From NCBI GenBank assembly GCA_963791805.1, contig CAWBTU010000004.1, forward strand, positions 992,001-1,056,000: DNA of 64,000 nucleotides. The letters are read 5' to 3'. Shown piece after piece: positions 37,604 through 47,247 of this stretch. Under the pieces are notes generated by a model. That model searched no databases, had not been told where the DNA came from, and saw nothing but the letters and a program-made list of their open reading frames with translations. The translations under genes were made by a program, and so were the position numbers. Position 1 is the first letter of the stretch. Every line of letters starts with the position of its first letter. The DNA comes from JACMJL01 sp963791805. Its GTDB lineage: Bacteria; Bacillota; Clostridia; Clostridiales; Clostridiaceae.

Positions 37604-37851
37604 ATATATATCATATCATAAACCCCAACGCTATCTGTCAGCATGAGCTAACTGATTGTTTGTATTTTAAAGATTAACTTCCCTTATCTCAAATCATCCT
37701 CATCCAAGTGTTCTGAATCTATTGTGATGGAAGTGTCACCAGTCGTATCTTTTTTAACAATACTCTTATATAAAAAGATGCCCTGAAAATAGCTATATGC
37801 TATCTTCAGTGGCACTCCTTGTACTTATAATTATTTTTTAATTATCTTAAA
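37604..37851. other. Spacer between RHS immunity gene and orphan cassette 1
   Basis: No intact gene is present. RHS core homology fades by about 37650. A minus-strand open stretch at about 37691-37755 ends with DTTGDTSITIDSEHLDEDDLR-like sequence before a stop and may be the end of a lost gene. A terminator occupies 37772-37814. Confidence 0.45.
37772..37814 (-). terminator. Terminator after the RHS toxin-immunity pair
   Basis: On the minus strand TGCCACTGAAGATAGC and GCTATTTTCAGGGCA form a long stem, then TCTTTTTA. It ends the transcript of the main RHS gene and its small membrane gene and isolates the downstream orphan cassettes. Confidence 0.8.
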
Positions 37852-38151
37852 TTACTTAAAAATCCACATGAAAAGAAATAAACTTGCAAAAAGTATTCCT
37901 GAACTTTCCAACGTAATTTTTATCCAAGTTAAAAAATCTAATCCACCATCTCTTTTTATTTGTTTCATATTAAAAAATATAATTTGAAAAACTACCCATC
38001 CGATTCCTAATCCTGATGAAATAATAATAATAGGATTAATACCATCAACCAAACCGCCTGATTTTATTCCTATAAGTTCAAATATGAAGAAAGTTAATGA
38101 TGAAACTATAACACATATAAAATATTGAATTACCCTTTTAAATATCTTCAT
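37852..38151 (-). CDS. Small three-helix membrane protein, candidate immunity for the main RHS toxin
   Basis: This 99-residue protein has three predicted membrane helices (about 8-27, 41-62, 78-98) separated by short loops; the second loop is basic (KQIKRDGG). I start at the ATG (MKIFKRVIQYF) that follows TTGGAG. It begins 24 bases after the stop of the giant RHS gene and precedes a terminator, so it is the second gene of the RHS operon. That position and its membrane nature suggest protection against a membrane-acting tip. There is no recognisable family signature. Confidence 0.7.
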   Translation of the reverse strand: MKIFKRVIQYFICVIVSSLTFFIFELIGIKSGGLVDGINPIIIISSGLGIGWVVFQIIFFNMKQIKRDGGLDFLTWIKITLESSGILFASLFLFMWIFK

Positions 38152-38175
38152 TAGTATCAACTCCAATCACAATTT

Positions 38176-41100
38176 CTATTGGAATATCTTCACAAATTTG
38201 CCAACCACACCTCTAATATCATTCGCAGCTTTACCCCCAGAAAAAAGAGATATATTATACCCATTTGAAAAAGTATTCTTAATTCCATTTATTCCTCCAA
38301 AACTGTATTCTTCTCTTGTAAGATTAAATGCAGTATTTGTTATTACTATGCTCCTTTTATTAACTAATTTTTCAGCTGTAGGCAGCTTTGTTGCACAGTA
38401 TAATGACCCGGTTAATGCAAACTCAGAAGTATCATATGCGACTGCCCCCCCCTTATCTCCACATGCTTTTTGCATTAGTTTCTTAATAATATTGTTTTTA
38501 CCAACCTTTGCGCTATTCCCATTATAACTATTATAACAATCAAATCCTCCTGATGCTATATCATTTAATCCATAAGTAATTGCAATAACTCCCAATATTG
38601 GGTTTCCGGTTCCAATTGCTGTTATCCCTCCAGCAATCATTCCTAACCCTCCGAGTACTTGAAGTGCTGGCATAATACATTTCTTAAGCTTTGACCATTT
38701 AGGCCAGTTTCCACTTGGGTCATCCATGTTAACTGGGTTATTCATGCAATATGCAAATACATTATGAGATAGTAGTGTACCTACTTTCCCTCCAGCAACA
38801 TCAGCATTAACAAACCTACCCCACTCAGGACTATAGTACCGTGAGTTTAAATAATACAACCCAGTCTCACTATCATACCTATACCCTCTGTACCTATAAG
38901 GATTTTTGTATCCAACATTAGTTGTATCAGTTGTTACGTCCTTGCCATCTTTGTCTTTGATACTTATTAACTTACCCCATGTATCATAGGTATAACTTAC
39001 AACCTGTGCTCCTGTCTTGTCAAAGAGTCCTATTATATCTCCTTGTGCATTTCTTATATAGTAATATTCTACACCATTCAGATTCATGGATACAAGGTCA
39101 TTTGATGCGTCATAAGTATAATAAACATTATCAGCACCTGAACTATATTGAAAAACACCATTGCCCTTCATATTAAATCCATTATTATCTAACGGCTGTC
39201 CAAATAAATTGTTACTTGAACCTACTTCCTTAAACTGAACATTTTTATACATTATATACCCTGTAGTAGCAGGTGTCTGACCCGTGCTTGGATACATTAA
39301 TGCTAGTGAATTGGCTGATGTGGCGGCTTGTGTATATTCAAAATGTTGCCAGCTTCCCTTCTTAGTATTATCATAATAAAAGTAATTAGCCAAACCTTGT
39401 TCTTCATCAGCTATGAATGTTGTTCCTGTTTCAGCAATATTAGCATCCGGGGATATATAAGCATCAAAACTATATGTATAACTTTTTCCTGTACTTACTG
39501 GTATCGAAAACCCATGATATGTCCACGTAGTATTTTGTGAAAAATCATATTTATATGTGTTATATATTGAACTATTATCGTTACTTAAACTGCATTCAAT
39601 AACACCATTCCCCTTCATTCCAAATCCATTATTATCTGATGGCTGTCCAAATAAATTATTACTTGAACTTGCTTCCTTAAACTGAACATTTTTATACATT
39701 ATGTATCCTGTAGTAGCAGGTGTCTGCGACGCGCTTGGATAAATTAGCATCTGTGCAATATTAGACGTTGGCGTTTGTGTATATTCAAAGTGCTGCCAGG
39801 TTCCCTTCTTTGTATTATCATAAAAAAAGTAATGATTAAAACATTGTTCAGCACCCGCTACTAATGTCGTACCTGTTGCCGTAATATTTGCATCCGGTGA
39901 TATATAAGCATCAAAACTATAAGTGTAACTTGTTCCTGTATTTACAGGTATCTGAAAACCATGATATGTCCATATGGCATTTTGTGAATAGTTATATTTA
40001 TACGTATTATAAACATTATTCGTACTATTTGTTTCATAGGTTACTTTATCACCTACAATATTATACTTCGTTGTAACTCCATTTACAGTTTTTTCTGTTC
40101 TTATTCCACTATCATTATATTTGTAACTTATTGTATTGCCGTTACCAGATAAAGCTGATAGCTGTCTACCTTCTTCCCATGTAAAGCTGTTACCATTATA
40201 AGTTAATGGATTTCCTATTGCATCATAGGTTATAGCTTTACCATTATAACTTGTTAGCTTATCCTTCCAGTTTGTGTCTCCGTAGACATAAGGATAAGCT
40301 GTTGTTGCAGTTCCTAGTGCTCCTGTTGTATATGGATATTCGGTTTTATTTGTGATATTTCCACCTGCATCATAGGTGTATACTATAGTTTTATTAAGTA
40401 CTGCATTATCTTCTCTTGTTACCTCATTTAACTCATTATAGTAGTATTTTATAGGTGTACTATTTTGATTTATTGATTCTATGTTTCCATTGGCATCATA
40501 AGTATAAGAAATTGCTGCTCCGTTATTGGTTATTGAACCAACTCTTGCGGAGGTTGATCCATTTATCCCTGGTAGGAATCCAAATACAGTATTATAGGTT
40601 CCAGAACCTGTGTTTATGGTTTTGCTTGTATTTCTTCCTAAAGTATCATAAGCAAGGCTTACAGTATTTGCAGTTGCTCTATTGTAGGTTATTGAAGTAG
40701 GCTGATTATCTTTATTAAAGCCGTAGCTTGTGTCGTAGGTACTGCCATTTATATTTTCAGATACCTTGTTTTTATTGTTGTTTGCATCATAAGTATAGCT
40801 TAATGTATTTCCTTTAGAGTCTGTGGTCTTCACTGGTCTGTTTGCTATATCATATGTATACCTGTAACTTGTTCCGTTAATTATATCATTTTGATAGCCT
40901 AGGTTTCCACTGGCATCATATTCATAACTTGACCTCTGTTTTACCACTGTTATTTTTATGGCTTCTATCCGTAGTGACTGACCTACAGTACCTGCCATCG
41001 CCCCATCTTGTACAGGGTTCATCCAACCTATATTTTGTACCTGAACTTGGTACTGAACGGTGTAGCCTGCTGGAGCGCCTTCAAGCTTTATGCGGACTGC

Positions 41101-44100
41101 CTCCATCCTTAGACCTTGTCCTATAGTTCCTGCTGTGGCTCCGTCAGCTACCCAGTTCTGCCAACCTATATTTTGAACTTGAGCTTGATACTTTATATGC
41201 ATTCCTGCTGGTAAATTTGTAAGTCCAATTGCAAGGGATTCAAGCCTTAAACTTTGCCCAACTGTGCCTAGCAATGTTCCATTTCCTGATACCGTTTTTA
41301 TTCCTACGTTTTGGATATTTCCACTGTACGTTATTCCCTGGGGGTTATCTGCACCATAAACTTTCCCTATAGTCCTATCATTTCCATCATATAGAGTTGA
41401 TGTTTTTTGACCATTCCCGTAAGTTGACTCCAAAAGCTTTCCTGTTCTTTCTTCATAATTGTTTGTTATAAGATTTTGTGATCCTGCTGCTACTGTTGTA
41501 TTGTTACCAAGGGAATCATATCCAAAATTGTAATTAAAGCCATTTTGGGTTATGGTGTTTATTTTGTCATTCTTATAGCCATAACTATTGCTAACTACAT
41601 TACTATCTGCTGTTTTTGAAACACTTGTTAATCTATCCATTCCATCATAGCCATAGCTTGTAGTCTTTCCTTTAGCATCTGTTACATTGTTTAATATTCC
41701 TTTTTGTTCATCCCAATTATTCGTTACAGTATTACCCATGCTGTCAGTTAAGGTGTTTAAGTAATTACCGCTAGCAGTATAGGTTGCTGAAGAATTAATA
41801 AAGTTTGTTGAGTCTCCTACCTTTGAAGTTAAGGGATTTCCACTGCTATCATAGCTAAAGGAGTATACAACGTTTTCTGCTGAGGTTGCTTTTGTTAAAT
41901 CATGTTTTTTTGCTGTTGTGTCATTATTATCATATTCATATTTAAATTGACTACTTTTAGGGTCTGTTGAGGTTACTAAATCATTGTTTGTATTGTAAGC
42001 AAAAGTAGAGTTTTGCTTTGCTACATCTGTGGAGGATGTTAAATTTCCCTTAGCATCATAGGCATAGCTATTTCCAAATTCCTCTTTATATAACCTGAAG
42101 CCGTCAAAATATGCAGCGTTTGCATTATTATAATAAAGTCCATAAACAGTAATTGATTTATAGGCTCTATCAGTTTTTACAACGCTAGATACATACTGCC
42201 AGCTAGATGAGTCTTGGTTAAAGGGAACTACTATCCATTGCGTGCTATTATCTAAACCCACAACCCCAACATCTAATGCAAAATACCTATCTGAATTGAA
42301 AGGTACAGAATCTGCTTTCGCCCATCCACTTATTACAAAAGTTTCGTTTGCAGCTCCTGAAGCATTTATGGTTTGATATAGATTTTTGCTCTTGTTCGGT
42401 ACACCGTTTATTTTAAAACAATTTCCATCAATATTGGCACTTGAATAATTAGGATCTGAACTCGGATCTACATATGCCAAACCATCGTTACTGTCACAAT
42501 CTCCACTCTTATTCCAAAAGGATAAAGATGCATTTCTAAAATCTCCATTTTCTATTAAATTGTATCTGTTAGATACTGAACCATCTTCTAGCTGAAGGCA
42601 ATCAAAATACGCTGTACCCGATTCTCCAGTTATACCTGCTCTAATAAATACATTTGTACTTGCTGCATCACTTGGAAGTTTAAAAGTAACTTCTACTCTC
42701 TGCCAGTCATTTGTACCGTTAGTACATTTAGAATCTGCTGTCTGCCAATTGCCCGCACTATCCTGATAGTTGACGAATATTTCAGCTCCAGTTCCTGCTG
42801 TGTTTGAAATACCACTTGTTTTTTCATAGGCTGAAAAGGTATAGGTTCCTCCCTTTTGTAAGCTAGTAATTGTCTGATTATAAAATAGCCTATCGTTGCT
42901 ATTTGTTTTTTGAACCTTTAAGCTTTGACTGCCCATGTATTTAGCTTCAGCTGTATAAGAACATGTACCTGCAGCAGTACCCCAACAATCTTGATTCCAA
43001 TCACTATTAACTTCTGCATTATGATTTAGTAAATAATTAGCCGTTGTTTTTTGTGTTTTAGAGTTTACACTGGCCTTATTTTTATCAGCCTTATATTGCG
43101 TATAATTTGCATTTCCTTGAGAATCTGTTGTACTTACTGTATTACCAAAATTATTAAACTGAAAAACATCTTTTCTCCCTTTAACATCAGTAAATGAAGT
43201 CATATTATTTCCATAAGCTATAGTAGTTTGTCCGCCAAGAGTACCATCGGTGTTACCTTCAAGGGCACTGGCAACTCTATATGCCGTACCAGCATTATAT
43301 GTATATGTAACCTTATATCCATCATAATTTGTAGCGCTTATTAGGTTATTATTTGAATCATAAGTATATTTAGTCTGATTTCCATCTGGATAAGTTATAC
43401 TTGTTAGCTGAGCACCATCATAGCTAAATCTAGTTCTTCTCCCACTTGGGTCTGTTATCCCTAAAAGTGCTCCTTCCGAAGTACTATCTAGTAAAGTAAC
43501 CCTTCCTGAACCGTCAGTCACTTTACTTAGTACTGCTCCATTATAACCAAAACTAATGGTATTATTGTTACTGTCTATTATTTTATATAAAAATCCTCCA
43601 GATAAGAAAACAATCTTATTATCTTTACTATCTGTGATACAATATCCAGCATCATAGCCATTATTATAACCTGTAGTTAAAGTTAGATTTAATCCTGATT
43701 CATCTTTGTACTTACTTGATGCTGAATCATAATAAAAATAGTGTTGTGTCCCATCTTCGTCTACATACTTGTACCATTGAGCATTATTTATAGTGACAGG
43801 TAATATCCTCTGATTTATATTAAGTCTCCAACCTGTTCCATATAATGCAGTAACGTTATTTCCAATTTTATCAAACCTATTTACAAGTCTGTCGTTACTA
43901 TTATAAAAATGCTTTATAAGGGCTGGCATTTTATTTCCAGTCATACTTAAATCATCATGCTGGAAAACAAGATTGCCATCGTAATCATTAATATATCCTG
44001 TTCCCGCTCTATGAACATCTTGAGAATGGTAAGTTAAATAGCTTTCAAGTCCGCTATTATTTCTATATTGTATTAAAGCTACAGGTCTAGCATTTATATA

Positions 44101-45597
44101 CTGATTTCCACAATCTGAGGATATGAATGAGGCATATCCAGTATTTTCATTATTTGCTTTTAACATAAGTCCATAATTATTTCCTGTGTTATACCATTCT
44201 TTTGCTATACTTGTAATATCCCACGAATATCCATTTGCATTGGCTCCATTTATTATACCGTAATCCACTATAGTAGTATTATATCCAGGTTGATTACTCC
44301 AAACGGTTCCTGAACTTGTCCAATCTGAAGTTACCTTATGCGCATTTATTTGGGTGCTTCCATTTCCACCATCATTATAGGCTAATCCTAATTTAGCATA
44401 AGTAACCATATCTCCAGCATTTAGCTGTGGCAGTGTAAATTTAATCAAGGATCTTGTTGCTCCAACATTTGGTGTTTGTCCAACTCTTAAAAGTATATTA
44501 TTCCATTTGTCTGATGCATCATTTGAACATACAAATGTATCTGTAATAGCCGTAACCTTTTGCGATGTAAATACATCTGGATCTATAGTTACAGGATATG
44601 CTCTACCTGAACTATTAAGCCACTGTTTATCTGGGTTCATTTTCAAAGTATATCCTTTTTCATTTTTTGTTAGTGATAATTTAATATTATCACTTAATTG
44701 TTTTTTTGCATCAAACATGTATGGCGCTTTCATATTAAATACTTCTGTTTTATTATCTTTTTCATCATAAAATGTTATGCTGTTATCACTTTGAAGCTTT
44801 GCAGTAAGATTTTTTACATTTATGTTAAAGCTGTACTCTGGATTATCTGTTGCCTTTTTTATAACAATATTTTCTTTTAAACTATCTCCAGCTAAATTAT
44901 AGGATAAGTCTACATTGTCAAAAACATTCTTAAAATCTACTGTTGATGCCACATTATCTAAAGTCTTTGTTTTCTCATTTTGGATAAGAATATTTTTATC
45001 TTGGGTTTTCTGATCTTTACTTTTCTTATCTAGATTGCTATCTTTGCTAATTATGTTGTCAACTTCCGCTTCTATTTGTTTTGTCTCATCAGATTTAGCT
45101 CTGACTTCTGCCACTGCCGCTTTTTTGCTTGCTTTTTTACTTTTATTAGTTTTTCCTGTATTTGTGGTTCCTATTCCCCAAGATATTGAATATTTACCTT
45201 GACTGATATTAACTAATTTATTACTATTTAAGTTCTTCGCAAATTTTACACTAAAACTATTTGCTTTATTTGCAAGAACATCTTGATTATTTTCGTCCTT
45301 TTGCTGAACTAAACTGTTATCAATGTCCTTCCATGTACCATTATCATTATAATGTACTGCTTGAGGATAAACCTCAGCCTCATAACTCATATCATCTTTT
45401 AAAAATACTTTAGTATTCTCTTCCCTCTTGTCCTTAACCTCTGATATTATCTTCGGAGCCTTGTCCTTTGATTGAGTAGCTTGAGCTGAAGTGCTAACCT
45501 CATTGTTAGTACTAGCCGCTAATACATTATATTGAAAGCAATTACTTATCATAATTACAATCAATATATTTGCAATAATTTTGCTAAATTTGTTCAT
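38176..45597 (-). CDS. Giant secreted RHS/YD-repeat polymorphic toxin with internal ChW repeats
   Basis: This 2473-residue protein has a signal peptide (to about residue 27), a Lys/Asp-rich segment and a DNRLRE domain (about 340-510, TRSLIKFTLPQL and SWDITSIAKEWYN). YD repeats form the main shell, with two CBM-like domains (about 880-1190). Three ChW repeats (about 1420-1555) lie within the YD region, followed by more YD repeats. A tandem 149-residue duplication (about 1850-2150) precedes the RHS core (RYRGYRYDSETGLYYLNSRYY-like, about 2170-2300). The variable tip of about 170 residues is Gly/Ala-rich and hydrophobic (GGLGMIAGGITAIGTGNP, resembling DUF4225 segments). I start at ATG (MNKFSKII) after AAGGGGG. 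It probably delivers a C-terminal toxin to neighbouring cells. Confidence 0.9.
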   Translation of the reverse strand: MNKFSKIIANILIVIMISNCFQYNVLAASTNNEVSTSAQATQSKDKAPKIISEVKDKREENTKVFLKDDMSYEAEVYPQAVHYNDNGTWKDIDNSLVQQKDENNQDVLANKANSFSVKFAKNLNSNKLVNISQGKYSISWGIGTTNTGKTNKSKKASKKAAVAEVRAKSDETKQIEAEVDNIISKDSNLDKKSKDQKTQDKNILIQNEKTKTLDNVASTVDFKNVFDNVDLSYNLAGDSLKENIVIKKATDNPEYSFNINVKNLTAKLQSDNSITFYDEKDNKTEVFNMKAPYMFDAKKQLSDNIKLSLTKNEKGYTLKMNPDKQWLNSSGRAYPVTIDPDVFTSQKVTAITDTFVCSNDASDKWNNILLRVGQTPNVGATRSLIKFTLPQLNAGDMVTYAKLGLAYNDGGNGSTQINAHKVTSDWTSSGTVWSNQPGYNTTIVDYGIINGANANGYSWDITSIAKEWYNTGNNYGLMLKANNENTGYASFISSDCGNQYINARPVALIQYRNNSGLESYLTYHSQDVHRAGTGYINDYDGNLVFQHDDLSMTGNKMPALIKHFYNSNDRLVNRFDKIGNNVTALYGTGWRLNINQRILPVTINNAQWYKYVDEDGTQHYFYYDSASSKYKDESGLNLTLTTGYNNGYDAGYCITDSKDNKIVFLSGGFLYKIIDSNNNTISFGYNGAVLSKVTDGSGRVTLLDSTSEGALLGITDPSGRRTRFSYDGAQLTSITYPDGNQTKYTYDSNNNLISATNYDGYKVTYTYNAGTAYRVASALEGNTDGTLGGQTTIAYGNNMTSFTDVKGRKDVFQFNNFGNTVSTTDSQGNANYTQYKADKNKASVNSKTQKTTANYLLNHNAEVNSDWNQDCWGTAAGTCSYTAEAKYMGSQSLKVQKTNSNDRLFYNQTITSLQKGGTYTFSAYEKTSGISNTAGTGAEIFVNYQDSAGNWQTADSKCTNGTNDWQRVEVTFKLPSDAASTNVFIRAGITGESGTAYFDCLQLEDGSVSNRYNLIENGDFRNASLSFWNKSGDCDSNDGLAYVDPSSDPNYSSANIDGNCFKINGVPNKSKNLYQTINASGAANETFVISGWAKADSVPFNSDRYFALDVGVVGLDNSTQWIVVPFNQDSSSWQYVSSVVKTDRAYKSITVYGLYYNNANAAYFDGFRLYKEEFGNSYAYDAKGNLTSSTDVAKQNSTFAYNTNNDLVTSTDPKSSQFKYEYDNNDTTAKKHDLTKATSAENVVYSFSYDSSGNPLTSKVGDSTNFINSSATYTASGNYLNTLTDSMGNTVTNNWDEQKGILNNVTDAKGKTTSYGYDGMDRLTSVSKTADSNVVSNSYGYKNDKINTITQNGFNYNFGYDSLGNNTTVAAGSQNLITNNYEERTGKLLESTYGNGQKTSTLYDGNDRTIGKVYGADNPQGITYSGNIQNVGIKTVSGNGTLLGTVGQSLRLESLAIGLTNLPAGMHIKYQAQVQNIGWQNWVADGATAGTIGQGLRMEAVRIKLEGAPAGYTVQYQVQVQNIGWMNPVQDGAMAGTVGQSLRIEAIKITVVKQRSSYEYDASGNLGYQNDIINGTSYRYTYDIANRPVKTTDSKGNTLSYTYDANNNKNKVSENINGSTYDTSYGFNKDNQPTSITYNRATANTVSLAYDTLGRNTSKTINTGSGTYNTVFGFLPGINGSTSARVGSITNNGAAISYTYDANGNIESINQNSTPIKYYYNELNEVTREDNAVLNKTIVYTYDAGGNITNKTEYPYTTGALGTATTAYPYVYGDTNWKDKLTSYNGKAITYDAIGNPLTYNGNSFTWEEGRQLSALSGNGNTISYKYNDSGIRTEKTVNGVTTKYNIVGDKVTYETNSTNNVYNTYKYNYSQNAIWTYHGFQIPVNTGTSYTYSFDAYISPDANITATGTTLVAGAEQCFNHYFFYDNTKKGTWQHFEYTQTPTSNIAQMLIYPSASQTPATTGYIMYKNVQFKEASSSNNLFGQPSDNNGFGMKGNGVIECSLSNDNSSIYNTYKYDFSQNTTWTYHGFSIPVSTGKSYTYSFDAYISPDANIAETGTTFIADEEQGLANYFYYDNTKKGSWQHFEYTQAATSANSLALMYPSTGQTPATTGYIMYKNVQFKEVGSSNNLFGQPLDNNGFNMKGNGVFQYSSGADNVYYTYDASNDLVSMNLNGVEYYYIRNAQGDIIGLFDKTGAQVVSYTYDTWGKLISIKDKDGKDVTTDTTNVGYKNPYRYRGYRYDSETGLYYLNSRYYSPEWGRFVNADVAGGKVGTLLSHNVFAYCMNNPVNMDDPSGNWPKWSKLKKCIMPALQVLGGLGMIAGGITAIGTGNPILGVIAITYGLNDIASGGFDCYNSYNGNSAKVGKNNIIKKLMQKACGDKGGAVAYDTSEFALTGSLYCATKLPTAEKLVNKRSIVITNTAFNLTREEYSFGGINGIKNTFSNGYNISLFSGGKAANDIRGVVGKFVKIFQ
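38697..39090 (-). repeat. RHS core repeat, intact copy in the main gene
   Basis: This segment encodes the conserved RHS core, from NLNGVEYYYIRNAQGDIIGL to NPVNMDDPSGNWPK. Near-identical copies occur at 37210-37603 and 35056-35394, and a decayed one at 33468-33613, all in the same orientation. Divergence begins right after the NWPK codons, the junction with the variable tips. Confidence 0.88.
39154..40047 (-). repeat. In-frame tandem duplication of 447 bases within the RHS gene
   Basis: The two units (about 39154-39600 and 39601-40047) are offset by 447 bases, which is 149 codons. Both contain YISPDANI, TPATTGYIMYKNVQFKE and NNLFGQP. The units differ by scattered substitutions, so the duplication is not brand new. 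The domain looks like a carbohydrate-binding or jelly-roll module. Confidence 0.88.
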
Positions 45598-46227
45598 CTT
45601 TATCCCCCTTGTCACTAACGTTCATCAATTAACAAAAATTTATAATTGACTTCTATAGTATTATATTTCCATAGTTGTAATTCCACAAATATCATCCAAT
45701 GGACTATTTTCTCTTACAAATTTACAACATTCCTATTTTAGCAACAATATTTTTTATAATCAAATAGAATACCATTAAACATGAATATTTAGTCGTAAAA
45801 TGATATTATTTGCCGAAAAATACCATATCTTCATTTAACCAATGGAGCTTTCTATTGGTTAAATGAAGCTTATGTTTGAAATACTGTCTGGAATATGCAC
45901 GACTAATCAAAAGATAAAAAGAAGTTATCTGAAGAATAAATGATATGAAAAGAGAAGCTTGTTATGGTTAATTCAATGATTGTTACAAATACTTTCCAGT
46001 ATTCAACTACTTAATCACAACAACGAGAAAATGCTATGTATTGTAACTACAACTAATACATAGCGTTCATTTCTTTATATTTTCCACTTGTAAAAACAAG
46101 TATTCTTTTTATGTATGGTGGATGCGAACCGTACCTAACTATATCACTGTCCATTGAAAAAAGTGAATTATATTATTACTCTTCTCCTACTTCCGAACTG
46201 TTTTAAACTATCCGAAACTATGAAGCC
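45598..46227. other. Intergenic region between the RHS gene and the kinase gene
   Basis: This roughly 630-base AT-rich stretch has no convincing gene. It should hold the RHS promoter near its low-coordinate end. It has two perfect inverted repeats: 15 bases at 45829-45868 (CTTCATTTAACCAAT, 10-base loop) and 10 bases at 46033-46064 (GCTATGTATT, 12-base loop). The second could end the kinase transcript; the first has no good T-tract. Confidence 0.55.
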
Positions 46228-47247
46228 TTAATCATCTGTAAAATTTACCATACCAGACAACGGAAATATTAATGTAACTTTAGTTCCTTCATTCACCTCA
46301 GAATCAATAGTAATTTTTAAGCCCAGTTTTGAACATAGTTTTTCACATAGATACAAGCCCATTCCTGTACTTTTACTAAATTTTCTTCCGTTCTCACCAG
46401 TAAATCCTTTTTCAAACACTCTATCTATATCTTTATCTATTATGCCTACCCCATTATCCTCTACGGTTAACATTACTGAATTAAATTTCTTAATTGAATA
46501 TATACTTATCATGGGCTCTTTACTACTTGAGTACTTTATAGAGTTTCCTATTATCTGATTAATAATAAATTCAATCCATTTCGTATCACTATATACAATT
46601 TCATTAATATTTTTTGTGTCTAATTTTATTTTTTTATGAATAAAATCTCTATAATTTCTTTTAACTACATTCCTTACTACATTATCAAGATTAATTTGTT
46701 TTATAATATAGTCTTTACTAACATCATCGCTTCTAGAATAATAAAGCACCTGCTCTACAAAACCCTCAATTCTATCTATCTGGAAGTCTATTTTATTAGT
46801 TACTTCATCTCGATTGTTTTCAATTATTAGCTTTGTAGAAGCTATTGGTGTTTTAATTTCATGTACCCAGGTTTCTATGTACTCTCTATATTCCACCTGT
46901 ATATCTTTATAATAATTTACATTTTCGTGCATATCTCTGCTTATCTCTTTAAGTATAGAATTTAACTTTTTCCCTTGTATAAAGTTCGCTTCCTTTATTA
47001 CCGCTGGAAGTAGATATTTCTTATCTAAATTTTCTAATATGTTATTTATTTCATCATAATAATTTTTAAACTTTATAAATTCTAACGCCATATAAGAAAT
47101 TAATGGCAAAAACCAAATACAAAAGACAAATGAAATTATAATGACATTAACCTTAATAATAATCATTATAGCTGCTAGTATGACAAATAGTATCATATTG
47201 AATATTATTACTACCATTTTTTCTTTAATAAATTCACCTATACTCAT
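46228..47247 (-). CDS. Intramembrane-sensing histidine kinase (BceS-like)
   Basis: This 339-residue kinase has two N-terminal membrane helices (about 10-31 and 34-54) joined by almost no loop, so it lacks a sensory domain. Kinases of this design receive their signal from a Bce-type ABC transporter. The HisKA site is His129 in WVHEIKTPIAS; the ATPase has N-box IIGNSIKYSS, VEDNGVGI and GMGLYLCEKL. It overlaps the regulator stop by 4 bases (ATGA), so the two are translationally coupled. The transporter genes lie just upstream on the same strand. Peptide antibiotic detection is inferred from the family. Confidence 0.92.
   Translation of the reverse strand: MSIGEFIKEKMVVIIFNMILFVILAAIMIIIKVNVIIISFVFCIWFLPLISYMALEFIKFKNYYDEINNILENLDKKYLLPAVIKEANFIQGKKLNSILKEISRDMHENVNYYKDIQVEYREYIETWVHEIKTPIASTKLIIENNRDEVTNKIDFQIDRIEGFVEQVLYYSRSDDVSKDYIIKQINLDNVVRNVVKRNYRDFIHKKIKLDTKNINEIVYSDTKWIEFIINQIIGNSIKYSSSKEPMISIYSIKKFNSVMLTVEDNGVGIIDKDIDRVFEKGFTGENGRKFSKSTGMGLYLCEKLCSKLGLKITIDSEVNEGTKVTLIFPLSGMVNFTDD

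Noticed and set aside
40455..41126. Plus-strand open frames inside the RHS gene
   Set aside because: They are antisense shadows of a continuous YD-repeat and ChW coding sequence and have no ribosome binding sites.
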